IMG/VR virus record: IMGVR_UViG_3300007734_000704
Span: 1-47,219 of that record
Source: a virus
Length of the DNA: 47,219 nucleotides
Reading direction: 5' to 3' (one strand)
In this document: positions 38,929-47,155 of the stretch, piece after piece
Layout: each line of letters begins with the position of its first letter
Position numbering within the stretch: the stretch's first letter is position 1
Notes under the pieces: model-generated
Told to the model about the DNA's origin: nothing
The model's database searches: none
Seen by the model: only the letters and a program-made list of their open reading frames with translations
Translations under genes and position numbers: made by a program

Positions 38929-40078
38929 TAAACTTTCTTCAAAAAAGGTTACAAACCTACCATGGTTCCAGTATGGATTTGCCGGGAGAACCGAGCGTAG
39001 TTCTGGAATGTTTGATGATGCCTTCCTACAGAAGGCCATTAATGAGAAAAAGACCCTGAGAACATTTATGGTCTCCACCACTCTTTCTCACACCGAGATT
39101 CAGGCGGCTCTGTCAGAATATAAGTTCAACATGGTTGAGTTGTATTCGTCGGAAGAACAAGACTTGGCATCTGAATACGATGAAGTTGTGGACTTAGAGG
39201 AAGACGCAATAGAGTGTGCCATCTTTATGAACGAAGATGGCGACACAAACATTGTTTATCAAAAAGGATCAAGTTATAATGGGAAATATCAATATATCTC
39301 GCTTCGTACAACGAGTAAGGAGATGTTTGACTCTCTCAAAAAAGTCTTCCTGCCATTTAAGAAGCCACCGGCAGAGGATAAGAATAAAAGTTCGGTGGGT
39401 ATGATGTTATCCTCAGTAGAGGGAATTTCAATACAAAAGACCGGTAAGGTAGGGTGTGCATTTACGCCAGAATATTATTCAGCTGAACTTCAGAAACAAA
39501 AAATCTTTTTGTCTGACGAGTTAAAGAAAGAGTTTCCAACTGGAAAAATTAGTATACTTAGCGGCCCTCCTGGGACAGGAAAGACTTATCTGATTCGTTC
39601 TATAATTGCCGAACTTGGAAAACATTGTTCGTTTGTTATTGTTCCTCCTTCTTTAGTTGCAAAACTTGGGGAACCGGATATGTTACCGGCACTTCTGTCA
39701 CATAAGAAGGAAAGTCGTCCAATGGTCCTCATCCTTGAAGATGCAGATATCCTGGTAAAGGAGAGAATGAAGGATTCTATCGATGCTATTTCCGCAGCTC
39801 TAAACATGGGAGATGGTATTCTTGGAGACGTTTGCAATATAAGATTGTTAATTACGACAAACCAACCAATAGTCCAAATTGATGACGCTATGAAAAGACC
39901 CGGTAGACTATCCTCGATATGTCATGTTGGCTCTCTTAACAGAGAGGAGATAAGATTAGCCTGGAATCACCTATCAGGCGGTAAGGAACTCCCAAAGGAG
40001 TTAGCGGAAAGAGAATCCGCAACAATAGCAGAAATTTTTGCCCACAACTCAGAGACAAGAGGCACAATTAATGAGTAA
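38903..40078 (+). CDS. AAA+ ATPase (BCS1/Vps4-like core)
   Basis: 391 residues. The first about 190 residues are a unique domain, then Walker A GPPGTGKT (221-228), Walker B LILEDAD (276-282), sensor 1 LLITTNQ and an Arg-finger region DDAMKRPGRLS. This order and the MKRPGR motif are of the BCS1/ATPase-like AAA+ class. Acidic stretch at about 85-110. Possible roles are protein remodelling in assembly or replication; no clamp-loader signature is present. The start could be ATG 38903 or 38909; no strong RBS. It overlaps the next gene by 8 bases. Confidence 0.75.
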   Translation: MTMIENHFNKLSSKKVTNLPWFQYGFAGRTERSSGMFDDAFLQKAINEKKTLRTFMVSTTLSHTEIQAALSEYKFNMVELYSSEEQDLASEYDEVVDLEEDAIECAIFMNEDGDTNIVYQKGSSYNGKYQYISLRTTSKEMFDSLKKVFLPFKKPPAEDKNKSSVGMMLSSVEGISIQKTGKVGCAFTPEYYSAELQKQKIFLSDELKKEFPTGKISILSGPPGTGKTYLIRSIIAELGKHCSFVIVPPSLVAKLGEPDMLPALLSHKKESRPMVLILEDADILVKERMKDSIDAISAALNMGDGILGDVCNIRLLITTNQPIVQIDDAMKRPGRLSSICHVGSLNREEIRLAWNHLSGGKELPKELAERESATIAEIFAHNSETRGTINE

Positions 40079-40406
40079 TTGGCTCTTTCAACGTGAAGAA
40101 CACAGACGTCTCACGGTTCCAATAAACGGGCACCCTGTTACTATGACATTTGAAGAAGCTTACAAATTGATGAACAACATCAATTCGGTCTTTTGTTTGG
40201 TAGAACCAGAAAATACTCCCTATGGGAAGCTTTACGAAGAACTTCAAGAAGAAAAAAGAAGACATATGCAACAAGCCCAAATGTTCTATACGATGGAGCA
40301 TGAGCTAAGAGATAAAGAAAAGATTTTATCGGAGCAAATTTTAGCTCTTAGTGAACAATTTAGCGAACCAAATAGTCTAGGATCAACGAATGCCAACAAA
40401 TATTAA
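40071..40406 (+). CDS. Small coiled-coil protein preceding DnaE
   Basis: 111 residues from ATG 40071, overlapping the end of the AAA+ gene; the in-frame ATG at 40038 would overlap 41 bases and has no RBS. A short N-terminal domain with FQREEHRRLTVPINGHPVTM and a coiled coil (about 53-95; EELQEEKRRHMQQAQMF and onwards). No known family. Because its end overlaps DnaE by 17 bases, it might regulate or tether that polymerase, but this is speculation. Confidence 0.55.
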   Translation: MSNWLFQREEHRRLTVPINGHPVTMTFEEAYKLMNNINSVFCLVEPENTPYGKLYEELQEEKRRHMQQAQMFYTMEHELRDKEKILSEQILALSEQFSEPNSLGSTNANKY

Positions 40407-43400
40407 ATTTACCAACCTTCACGGACATTCAACCTTCAGCGTTTTTGATGGATTAGGCTACCCCTCTCAGCATATAGACTATGCGATAGAGAATGGAGCA
40501 GATGCTCTAGCGTTAACGGACCACGGTAACATGAATGGCCTATCATATCAAGTTTTACACTCGAAGAAATTAGCTGCCGAGGGTAAAACCTTTAAGCCCA
40601 TCTTTGGAGTTGAAGCCTACTTTGTCCCGTCTATATCAGATTGGAAAGACGCCTATGATAAAAGCAAGGCAGATAAGAAGGCAAAGAAGGACGACAATGA
40701 GGAGAGTGGCGTTGTCGTAGAGGACGAGGAGGAATCCAAGAAATTAGAAAAAAACTCTTTAAACTTTAGAGCCCACCTCGTTCTTTTGGCACAAAATCCA
40801 ACAGGGCTTTCAAATATTTATCAATTAGTTTCTAAATCCTATCAACCTGGAAATTTTTATAGGTATCCAAGAATTGATTATGAAATGTTGAAGGAACACA
40901 ACGAGGGGGTTATTGTACTCTCCGCCTGCATGGGTGGTGTTCTATCCAAATCATTTTGGGCCTATAAGGAACAAGGAGAAGAAAGAGTATTTGAGGAGAT
41001 GAACAAAACTGCTAAGAGTTTCAAGGACATTTTTTCAGATAGATTTTATTGCGAGCTACAATGGAATGCATATTCAGAACAACATAGCATCAACAACCTA
41101 ATCATTTCTGTTGCAAAAGAGAACGAGGTAAAGCTTGTATCGACTTGTGATAGCCATTATCCAAGACCCGAGTTGTGGAAGGAAAGAGAGATATATAAGA
41201 TGCTTGGGTGGCTTGGATCAAAAAATCTATCACTAGATAATCTGCCTAAGACACAGGAAGATCTTAAGTGCGAGTTATATCCAAAGAATGGACGACAGAT
41301 GTGGGATGCATACAAGAAATATTCGGACCAAGCCGGTTGCGAGTATGATGATGCCGTTGTATTGGAGTCTATTGAAAATTCCTACGAGATTGCACACACA
41401 CAAATTCAATCCTTCCTACCAGATACGTCTGTTAGATTACCAAGCTTCGTTGTCCCGGAGGGGAAAACGGACTTTCAGGCTCTTATTGAAATGTGTTCCG
41501 AATCAATGAAGAGGCTGGGATTTGGAACAAACAAAGAATACATTGATAGACTCAAGGAAGAACTATCTGTTATTAAGGATCGCGGTTTCTCCAAATATTT
41601 TCTTACAATGAAAGCTATTGCCGACAAGGCAGTTGAAAATCAGCTAGTTGGAGCGGGCCGAGGATCGGCAGCTGGATCATTAGTCTCGTATTTATTGAAC
41701 ATTACTCAGCTTGATCCAATCAAATATGGGTTGTTATTTAGTCGATTTCTACAAAAGAACGCAAAAGATTACCCAGATATTGATTTTGATACCTCGGATC
41801 CGATGGCGCTAAAACAGATGCTTATTGATGAATGGGGAAATGATAGCGTTGTTCCAATCTCAAACTGGAATACTCTACAACTTAGGTCTCTTATTAAGGA
41901 CCTTTCAAAGCTTTATAGTATCCCATATCAAGAGGCTAATGATGTAACTTCTGTTATGGAGAAGGAAGCTATGGCCGCTTCCAAGGAAAAACACGGACTG
42001 ACTGCCGGCAAGTATGTTCCAACGTTTGAGGAATTGATGGAATACTCGGAAAGCCTACGGGGCTTCCTTGTTAAATATCCAGACATAAAGACGAGCATTG
42101 GAGTATTGCAGGGGCAGGTAAGAAGCGCCAGCAGACATGCTGGTGGCGTGATTGTATCTGAAAATATCTCAAGATATATGCCTCTGATAAATTCTGGCGG
42201 AGTTACACAAACTCCCTGGAGTGAGGGCCAGAACGTAAGACATTTGGAGCCGTTGGGGTTTATCAAATTTGATATTCTTGGATTAACGACACTTCGACTA
42301 ATAGAAAATACGATTTCTAGAATCCTTGTCAAGAACGGTAATCCATTTCCAACGTTTAAGGAGATAAGAGATTTCTATGATAAAAGACTACACCCGTCAG
42401 TTATAAACTTTGATGACCAAAAGGTTTATAAAAAGGTATTTCATGATGGAAGTTGGGTTGGAGTCTTCCAGTTTGCAGAAAGAGGCGCACAAGAGTTTTG
42501 TAAGAAGGCCAAACCAACCAGCATCATCGATTTGTCAGCTGTAACATCTATTTTTAGACCCGGCCCCCTCTCAGCGAAAGTCGATGAAAATTATGTTAAG
42601 GCCAAGGAAGCCCCAGAGGATATTTCATATCTCCATCCGATTGTGGAAGAGATAACGAAGGAAACGTTTGGGTTCCTTATCTTCCAGGAGCAGATTGCTC
42701 TTATCGCCCATAAGCTTGGTAAGGATCTATCTCTTGACGAGGGTAATCTACTAAGAAAACTACTTACCAAGAAGGGTACTGGAAAGGGTCACGAAATAAA
42801 GGATGGGATTTATGTTAAATTTATGGAAGGATGTGATGAAAAGGGCATTAAGATTGATGATGCAGAAAGACTGTGGCAAACCTTTGAGTTCTTCTCTGGT
42901 TACGGCTTTAATAAGTCTCATGCCGTTTGTTATAGCATCCTTTCCTATCAGTGTGCATATCTTCTTACTTACCATCCATCTGAATGGATTGCGTCGTACC
43001 TAGATGAGGAAACCAAGGATGATGATGGAAAGGCTAAGGCCATTTCTACTATTAAGTCTCTGGGTTATAAAATTGAGTCCCCAAATATCAATAATTCTGG
43101 AGATAAATGGAGGGTTTCAACCGATGGTAAAATTTATTATCAACCTTTAACCTCAATCAAGGGGTTGGGAGATAAGGCTGTCGAACAAGTTCTAAATAAC
43201 CGTCCATTCAATACAATTGAGGAGATGTTATTTAACGAAAACATTGTTTATTCAAAGCTTAATAAGCGTGGATTTGATGCGCTTGCTAGATGCGGAGCGT
43301 TAGACTGTTTAGTTGACAATAGATTTACCGGGAAGAAGCATTTCTGGATGTCCTTTAGCGCAGAAAGACCCAAGACAAAGAAAAAGTTTGATGAATATAT

Positions 43401-43806
43401 TGAGCTTTATAAGCCAGAGGGAGACTTCTCAAAGGAAGAAACAATACAAAATTGTAAAGAATTATTGGGATTCTTTCCAATAGAAATGGTTATGGATCCG
43501 AAGCTTTATAAGAGATTGGATGACAAGATGATTTATCCAATATCCAAGTTTGATGCAGAACTTGGAGTTTGTTGGTTTATCCCAATGTCCTTTGAAGTAA
43601 AGAGGTCAAAGAACAACAAGAACTATTATGCAGTGCAGGTAGCAGATGATTCGTCCAAGACCTTTGAAATAAAGTGTTGGGGCGTAGATCTTGAAAAGGA
43701 TTTGATCTATTTAAACAGACCATACGTTGCCAAGTTGGACTATGACGAGAATTATAAGAGCTTTTCTTGTATGGGCGTTTCTAAGAATTGGAAGATGGTC
43801 GGATAG
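40390..43806 (+). CDS. dnaE: DNA polymerase III alpha subunit (DnaE, family C)
   Basis: 1138 residues, near bacterial DnaE length (1160). N-terminal PHP domain: NLHGHSTFSVFDG and ALALTDHGNMNGL; VSTCDSHY closes it. Palm: VGAGRGSAAGSLVSYLL, PDIDFD with D463 and D465, and KFDILGL with D628 are the three catalytic acids. SIFRPGPL, KLLTKKGTGKGHE and GYGFNKSHAVCYS form the fingers; GLGDKAVEQV is a helix-hairpin-helix; the end is an OB-fold (YYAVQVADDSS). All key residues are present, so it should be active. A phage with both this and a family-A polymerase (20050) is unusual. Lys/Glu-rich insert at about 95-120. Exonuclease and clamp genes are not in the window. Confidence 0.95.
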   Translation: MPTNIKFTNLHGHSTFSVFDGLGYPSQHIDYAIENGADALALTDHGNMNGLSYQVLHSKKLAAEGKTFKPIFGVEAYFVPSISDWKDAYDKSKADKKAKKDDNEESGVVVEDEEESKKLEKNSLNFRAHLVLLAQNPTGLSNIYQLVSKSYQPGNFYRYPRIDYEMLKEHNEGVIVLSACMGGVLSKSFWAYKEQGEERVFEEMNKTAKSFKDIFSDRFYCELQWNAYSEQHSINNLIISVAKENEVKLVSTCDSHYPRPELWKEREIYKMLGWLGSKNLSLDNLPKTQEDLKCELYPKNGRQMWDAYKKYSDQAGCEYDDAVVLESIENSYEIAHTQIQSFLPDTSVRLPSFVVPEGKTDFQALIEMCSESMKRLGFGTNKEYIDRLKEELSVIKDRGFSKYFLTMKAIADKAVENQLVGAGRGSAAGSLVSYLLNITQLDPIKYGLLFSRFLQKNAKDYPDIDFDTSDPMALKQMLIDEWGNDSVVPISNWNTLQLRSLIKDLSKLYSIPYQEANDVTSVMEKEAMAASKEKHGLTAGKYVPTFEELMEYSESLRGFLVKYPDIKTSIGVLQGQVRSASRHAGGVIVSENISRYMPLINSGGVTQTPWSEGQNVRHLEPLGFIKFDILGLTTLRLIENTISRILVKNGNPFPTFKEIRDFYDKRLHPSVINFDDQKVYKKVFHDGSWVGVFQFAERGAQEFCKKAKPTSIIDLSAVTSIFRPGPLSAKVDENYVKAKEAPEDISYLHPIVEEITKETFGFLIFQEQIALIAHKLGKDLSLDEGNLLRKLLTKKGTGKGHEIKDGIYVKFMEGCDEKGIKIDDAERLWQTFEFFSGYGFNKSHAVCYSILSYQCAYLLTYHPSEWIASYLDEETKDDDGKAKAISTIKSLGYKIESPNINNSGDKWRVSTDGKIYYQPLTSIKGLGDKAVEQVLNNRPFNTIEEMLFNENIVYSKLNKRGFDALARCGALDCLVDNRFTGKKHFWMSFSAERPKTKKKFDEYIELYKPEGDFSKEETIQNCKELLGFFPIEMVMDPKLYKRLDDKMIYPISKFDAELGVCWFIPMSFEVKRSKNNKNYYAVQVADDSSKTFEIKCWGVDLEKDLIYLNRPYVAKLDYDENYKSFSCMGVSKNWKMVG

Positions 43807-43825
43807 TATTTCGCATTTTATAATA

Positions 43826-43833
43826 CTATTTAC
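43826..43833 (+). promoter_or_regulatory. Putative late promoter motif before virion-like gene
   Basis: CTATTTAC, 24 bases before the start at 43858. Just upstream, ATAGTATT (43803-43810) can pair with AATACTAT (43822-43829), a weak AT-rich hairpin that may act as a DnaE terminator or be accidental. Confidence 0.5.
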
Positions 43834-43857
43834 TACACAATCTTAGGAGATCGAAGA

Positions 43858-44676
43858 ATGGCAAGTGGACACAAGAAAAGAAAGGCGGCATCGGTAAGAG
43901 CAAATGTTTTAACCCCGGCTGGTTATACTAACGCCTCCGAGGCAGATAGAGGGGTTACAGCCAATCAGGCGGCTCTAGTAAATACAGCTCTATATGGAAA
44001 GGCGGGGACCTCTGCTACTTTTACTGCTGGCTCTACCACACAACTAAGCGATGTTGTTTCTAACGCCGATAGAGCCTGGACTTACGCTGGACTTTCTGGT
44101 GAAGTAACTAACGTTGGCTCGTTTGTATCATCATCTCTTAGCGGTGCGGTTGGTCTAACCTCAACTGCGAAGCATTACTTCTTCCCTCTCGCTGGAGCTG
44201 TACAAACAGATCTCTCCTCCTCTGGAGCCCCAACCTCCCCGGTCATCATCTACAGTAACGATGGCCCACAGTCAGCGTATGTTCCCTATTATCTTGGTGG
44301 AACCGCAGCAACCGGTTCTATTAAGCTTGGAGCAGCTATCACTGGAGCTGGAACTCCAACTCACCTTGCGGTTTATGTTGCTGGGCAAATGACCCCAGGA
44401 GATCAGATTAGATTGATCAAGCCGTCTGATGGAACAGTGTTTAATGCAAAATTTGCTACCGGATCGAATACTTCGTTTGCTTCGTCAGTAGTCAATGGTG
44501 CTACCGCATCGGCCACAGATCTTTCTTCTGCGCTATACAGAAAAGCCTTCTTGATTATAACGGCTTCAATAGGTTCAGCTGGCGGACTAATTGTAGAGTT
44601 CTCTTCTTCTGCTAAGACATCAACAACCCCAGTCGCTGGCGTATTTGTTGTCATTTCCTCTGGATCTTACGCCTAA
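43858..44676 (+). CDS. Virion-like protein, Ala/Ser/Thr-rich
   Basis: 272 residues. A basic start (ASGHKKRKAAS) is followed by NQAALVNTALYGK and then by long Ser/Thr/Gly/Ala sequence with beta character, resembling head decoration or fibre-like proteins and the truncated gene at 2-394. No enzymatic motifs, no Cys. It is expressed from its own CTATTTAC motif with RBS TAGGAG, in the middle of a metabolic region, so the gene is likely late. A capsid-surface or fibre role is inferred. Base use is more GC-rich than around it, as in the capsid gene. Confidence 0.55.
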   Translation: MASGHKKRKAASVRANVLTPAGYTNASEADRGVTANQAALVNTALYGKAGTSATFTAGSTTQLSDVVSNADRAWTYAGLSGEVTNVGSFVSSSLSGAVGLTSTAKHYFFPLAGAVQTDLSSSGAPTSPVIIYSNDGPQSAYVPYYLGGTAATGSIKLGAAITGAGTPTHLAVYVAGQMTPGDQIRLIKPSDGTVFNAKFATGSNTSFASSVVNGATASATDLSSALYRKAFLIITASIGSAGGLIVEFSSSAKTSTTPVAGVFVVISSGSYA

Positions 44677-44679
44677 CAG

Positions 44680-44708
44680 TTGACAGATATATAAGACCAT
44701 GTTAACCT
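44680..44708 (+). promoter_or_regulatory. Sigma70-like promoter inside the dUTPase leader
   Basis: TTGACA (44680-44685), 17-bp spacer, TAACCT (44703-44708) with the key T, A and final T of the -10. The expected transcription start (about 44715) is in the loop of the hairpin at 44702-44734. Confidence 0.55.
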
Positions 44709-44734
44709 CCTTGGACAACACCAACGGAGGTTAA
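44702..44734 (+). promoter_or_regulatory. Hairpin that would hide the dUTPase ribosome-binding site
   Basis: TTAACCTCCTTGG (44702-44714) pairs with CCAA (44721-44724) and, after a bulged C725, with GGAGGTTAA (44726-44734): 13 bp with a 6-base loop. The 3' arm contains the Shine-Dalgarno GGAGG (44726-44730) and ends just before the TTG start. Transcripts reading through from upstream genes would be blocked from translation here. Transcripts starting at the promoter above would lack the 5' arm. Confidence 0.75.
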
Positions 44735-44735
44735 T

Positions 44736-45188
44736 TTGTTTATAGACGTTAAGAAAATTTATGAGGATTCTAAGCTGCCCAATCGGGCAAATAAATCGGA
44801 TGCGGGAGCTGACGTATTCTATCACGGAGCAGAGTCGGTGCTTATTTGGGCTGGAGAATCACGCCTGCTGCCAACGGGCATTAAAATTGCTGTCCCATCT
44901 GGCCATGTATGTGAAGTCAAGAATAAATCTGGTATAGCAAGCAAAAAACAATTGCTAGTTGGAGCCTGTATCATTGATTCCGGATATACCGGAGAAGTAA
45001 TGGTCAACATACACAATGTTGGCTCTGGATCGCAGCGGATAAATCCAGGAGAAAAGATTGCACAGATTATCGTTTATCCAATTAAGTTGCCAGAGTTTGT
45101 TGAGATTCCAGAAAACGAAGACCTCTATTATAGAACTCTTACCCTATCCAACAGACAGGATGGGGGTTTTGGTTCAACTGGAGTATAA
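44736..45188 (+). CDS. dut: dUTPase (trimeric type)
   Basis: 150 residues with all five dUTPase motifs: SDAGADVF (1), KNKSGIASK (2), GACIIDSGYTGEVMVNIHN (3), PGEKIAQIIV (4) and RQDGGFGSTG (5). The start is a TTG at 44736, 5 bases after GGAGG; no ATG is available upstream. It hydrolyses dUTP to dUMP, keeping uracil out of DNA and feeding ThyX. The start region is controlled by the hairpin described above. Its stop overlaps the next ATG (TAATG). Confidence 0.95.
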   Translation: MFIDVKKIYEDSKLPNRANKSDAGADVFYHGAESVLIWAGESRLLPTGIKIAVPSGHVCEVKNKSGIASKKQLLVGACIIDSGYTGEVMVNIHNVGSGSQRINPGEKIAQIIVYPIKLPEFVEIPENEDLYYRTLTLSNRQDGGFGSTGV

Positions 45189-45457
45189 TGTCAAATCTTA
45201 TAAAAAAAATAGAAAGAAGCCAAATACTGGAGAAAAGAAAGGAAACAGAAAAGGACCTATCTGAGAAGATTGGAATGTTTGGTAAACTACCAGACAAATG
45301 TGATGCCTGTTCAACTTTCTTTGATAAGAAGTCCAGAGAAATGGCTAATACTTGGGTAGTCGTCGTTAAGTATGAGGAGTCTGTTGTAAGACTCTTTTGC
45401 CCGCTATGCCTAGACAAGGCAAAGGAGATATTGCCGAATGAAACCGAAAGATCTTGA
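45188..45457 (+). CDS. Small protein with two CxxC zinc-like pairs
   Basis: 89 residues. CDACSTF (38-44) and FCPLCLD near residue 72 give CxxC...CxxC, a likely zinc ribbon or knuckle, around a central VVVKYEESVV strand pair. The first 30 residues are a charged helix (IERSQILEKRKETEKDL). The family is unnamed; such small zinc proteins often bind nucleic acid or polymerase. Start overlaps the dUTPase stop; it overlaps the next gene by 20 bases. Confidence 0.6.
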   Translation: MSNLIKKIERSQILEKRKETEKDLSEKIGMFGKLPDKCDACSTFFDKKSREMANTWVVVVKYEESVVRLFCPLCLDKAKEILPNETERS

Positions 45458-45764
45458 TTTGTTTAAATTTAAGAAGATGGTTGACTCTGGAAAACCATTT
45501 CTGGTAAAGTTTAAGAGCGATGATTGCCCGGTGTGTATGGATATAGAACAACTATACGAAGACCTCTCTCTAAAATTTAAGGAGCTTGACTTTTGTGAAG
45601 TCGATATTGATGAAGAGGAAGAGTTGGCAGAATTGTTTGTTGAAGAGGGAGTCCCAACAATATACTATATCAAGGGACAAAAATTTCAGGAGTTAGTTTA
45701 CCCAGATTCTGGGTTTGATGATGTATCTCTAACAGAAGAAATAAAAAGAATTCAAGGAAAATAA
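45438..45764 (+). CDS. Thioredoxin-like protein
   Basis: 108 residues, normal thioredoxin length. Active site CPVC (C30, C33) after the KPFLVKFKSDDC strand; cis-Pro at 73 in EGVPTIYYIKG; helix and strand order fit. CPVC replaces the usual CGPC, so redox potential may differ. The likely job is to reduce the C-terminal cysteine pair of the class II RNR at 27146. RBS AAGGAG lies in the previous gene. Confidence 0.85.
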   Translation: MKPKDLDLFKFKKMVDSGKPFLVKFKSDDCPVCMDIEQLYEDLSLKFKELDFCEVDIDEEEELAELFVEEGVPTIYYIKGQKFQELVYPDSGFDDVSLTEEIKRIQGK

Positions 45765-46823
45765 ATGAAAAAAACATATACGTTCGATGATTGTCTATTG
45801 GTGCCACAGTTTAGTGAGATAAAAACGAGAAAGGATATCATCCTAACAACAAAATTTCCAATCAGGAAGAAAGAGAAAAACGTAGACTATGATGATCCAT
45901 TTCTGGTAGAAGATCATAGAATGCTTAATCTTCCTATAATTTCAAGTCCAATGGATACAGTTACAGAGGACCAAATGGCCAACGCTATAATTGGGTGCGG
46001 TGGATTAGGAATTATACACAGATACAATTCTGTTGCTCAACAAGTAGAATTATTTAAAAAGGCTCCCTATGCTGGATGTGCAATTGGAATCACAGGAGAC
46101 TACCTGGAAAGAGCCCAGGAGTTAGTAAAAAATGGTTGTCGTATCTTTTGTATAGATGTTGCACATGGTCACCACATACTCGTCAAGGAAGCGATGAAGG
46201 TTTTAAAGAAATATCTTTATGATTGTCATCTTATGGCTGGAAATGTTGCTACAGGAGAAGGGTTTCGAGATCTAAGTGATTGGGGCGCAGATTCAATCAA
46301 GGTTGGCATTGGAAACGGGAGTATCTGCGAAACTAGAATAAAGACTGGGCATGGAGTTCCTAGCATAACTGCTATAATGGATTGTGCAAAGGCAAAGAAG
46401 GCAACAAGGACTTTATTAATCGCTGATGGTGGCATAAGAAACTCTGGAGATATTGTTAAGGCAATTGCCGCTGGGGCCGATCTTGTTATGCTTGGTTCAC
46501 TATTGGCTGGTACAGATGAATCCCCGGGAGTTGTCCTAGAAAGAGACGGACGAAAGTATAAAATCTATCAAGGCATGGCCTCCCCAGAGGCACAACAAAA
46601 GTGGAGGGGCTCGATCGGGTCACTTGAGGGAATCTCGACAACGGTCCCATATAAGGGAACTGTTATCGACATTTTGAGTGACCTTGAAAAAGGGATCAGA
46701 AGCGGGTTGTCATATTCGGGAGTATCAAACATAAGGGATCTGCACAAGAAGGCAAGAATAACCCTCCAATCCAACTCCTCTATCATTGAAAGCGAAACTC
46801 ATATCTTGCTAAGGAATAAATAA
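45765..46823 (+). CDS. guaC: GMP reductase / IMPDH-family enzyme, flapless (GMPR-like)
   Basis: 352 residues, a single TIM-barrel without CBS domains, the length of E. coli GuaC (347). Catalytic loop GIGNGSICETRIKTG has C188 and the following Thr at 190 (C-E-T instead of C-T-T). DGGIRNSGDIVKAIAAGADL and YQGMASPEAQ are phosphate and base loops. The segment from GMAS to EGISTTVPYKG is about as short as in GMP reductase, with no room for the IMPDH mobile flap. That favours NADPH-dependent GMP to IMP, although substrate specificity cannot be settled by eye. Adjacent to thioredoxin; with PurA it would form a GMP-IMP-AMP path. Confidence 0.75.
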   Translation: MKKTYTFDDCLLVPQFSEIKTRKDIILTTKFPIRKKEKNVDYDDPFLVEDHRMLNLPIISSPMDTVTEDQMANAIIGCGGLGIIHRYNSVAQQVELFKKAPYAGCAIGITGDYLERAQELVKNGCRIFCIDVAHGHHILVKEAMKVLKKYLYDCHLMAGNVATGEGFRDLSDWGADSIKVGIGNGSICETRIKTGHGVPSITAIMDCAKAKKATRTLLIADGGIRNSGDIVKAIAAGADLVMLGSLLAGTDESPGVVLERDGRKYKIYQGMASPEAQQKWRGSIGSLEGISTTVPYKGTVIDILSDLEKGIRSGLSYSGVSNIRDLHKKARITLQSNSSIIESETHILLRNK

Positions 46824-47155
46824 TGAAGACTACCGATACACCATATCAAAAGAGAATTATATGCAATCTGGGAGAATATGAATATGGTGAATTTTTCTCC
46901 TCTCTTAAATATGAAAATCTCCCTCACCCATCTAGAATTATAAGGTTTTTTATTGAAAGCTATCTTGCTGGTGATGAAAATGCAAGAGCTATTATAGAAA
47001 ATTACAAACAGAAAAATAAGGTTGCTGGAAGATTGAAGAAACCATACATTGAAAAACAAGAATCTCTTGCCAAGAAATCCAAAGCGTTGTACGATCTAAA
47101 CCACGAGGAGATAGAGAATATCTACGATATTCTCGATGAAACTCTCCCAGGATGA
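46823..47155 (+). CDS. Small hypothetical protein
   Basis: 110 residues, start overlapping the previous stop (TAATG). HPSRIIRFFIESYLAGDENA with a following basic helix (IENYKQKNKVAGRLKKPYIE) suggests a small DNA- or protein-binding helical domain, possibly ribbon-helix-helix-like. The C-terminal half is charged (LNHEEIENIYDILDETL). No family assigned. Confidence 0.55.
   Translation: MKTTDTPYQKRIICNLGEYEYGEFFSSLKYENLPHPSRIIRFFIESYLAGDENARAIIENYKQKNKVAGRLKKPYIEKQESLAKKSKALYDLNHEEIENIYDILDETLPG

Noticed and set aside
43803-43829. Terminator after DnaE
   Set aside because: The 8-bp stem is all AT except one pair and overlaps the late promoter motif; too weak to call.
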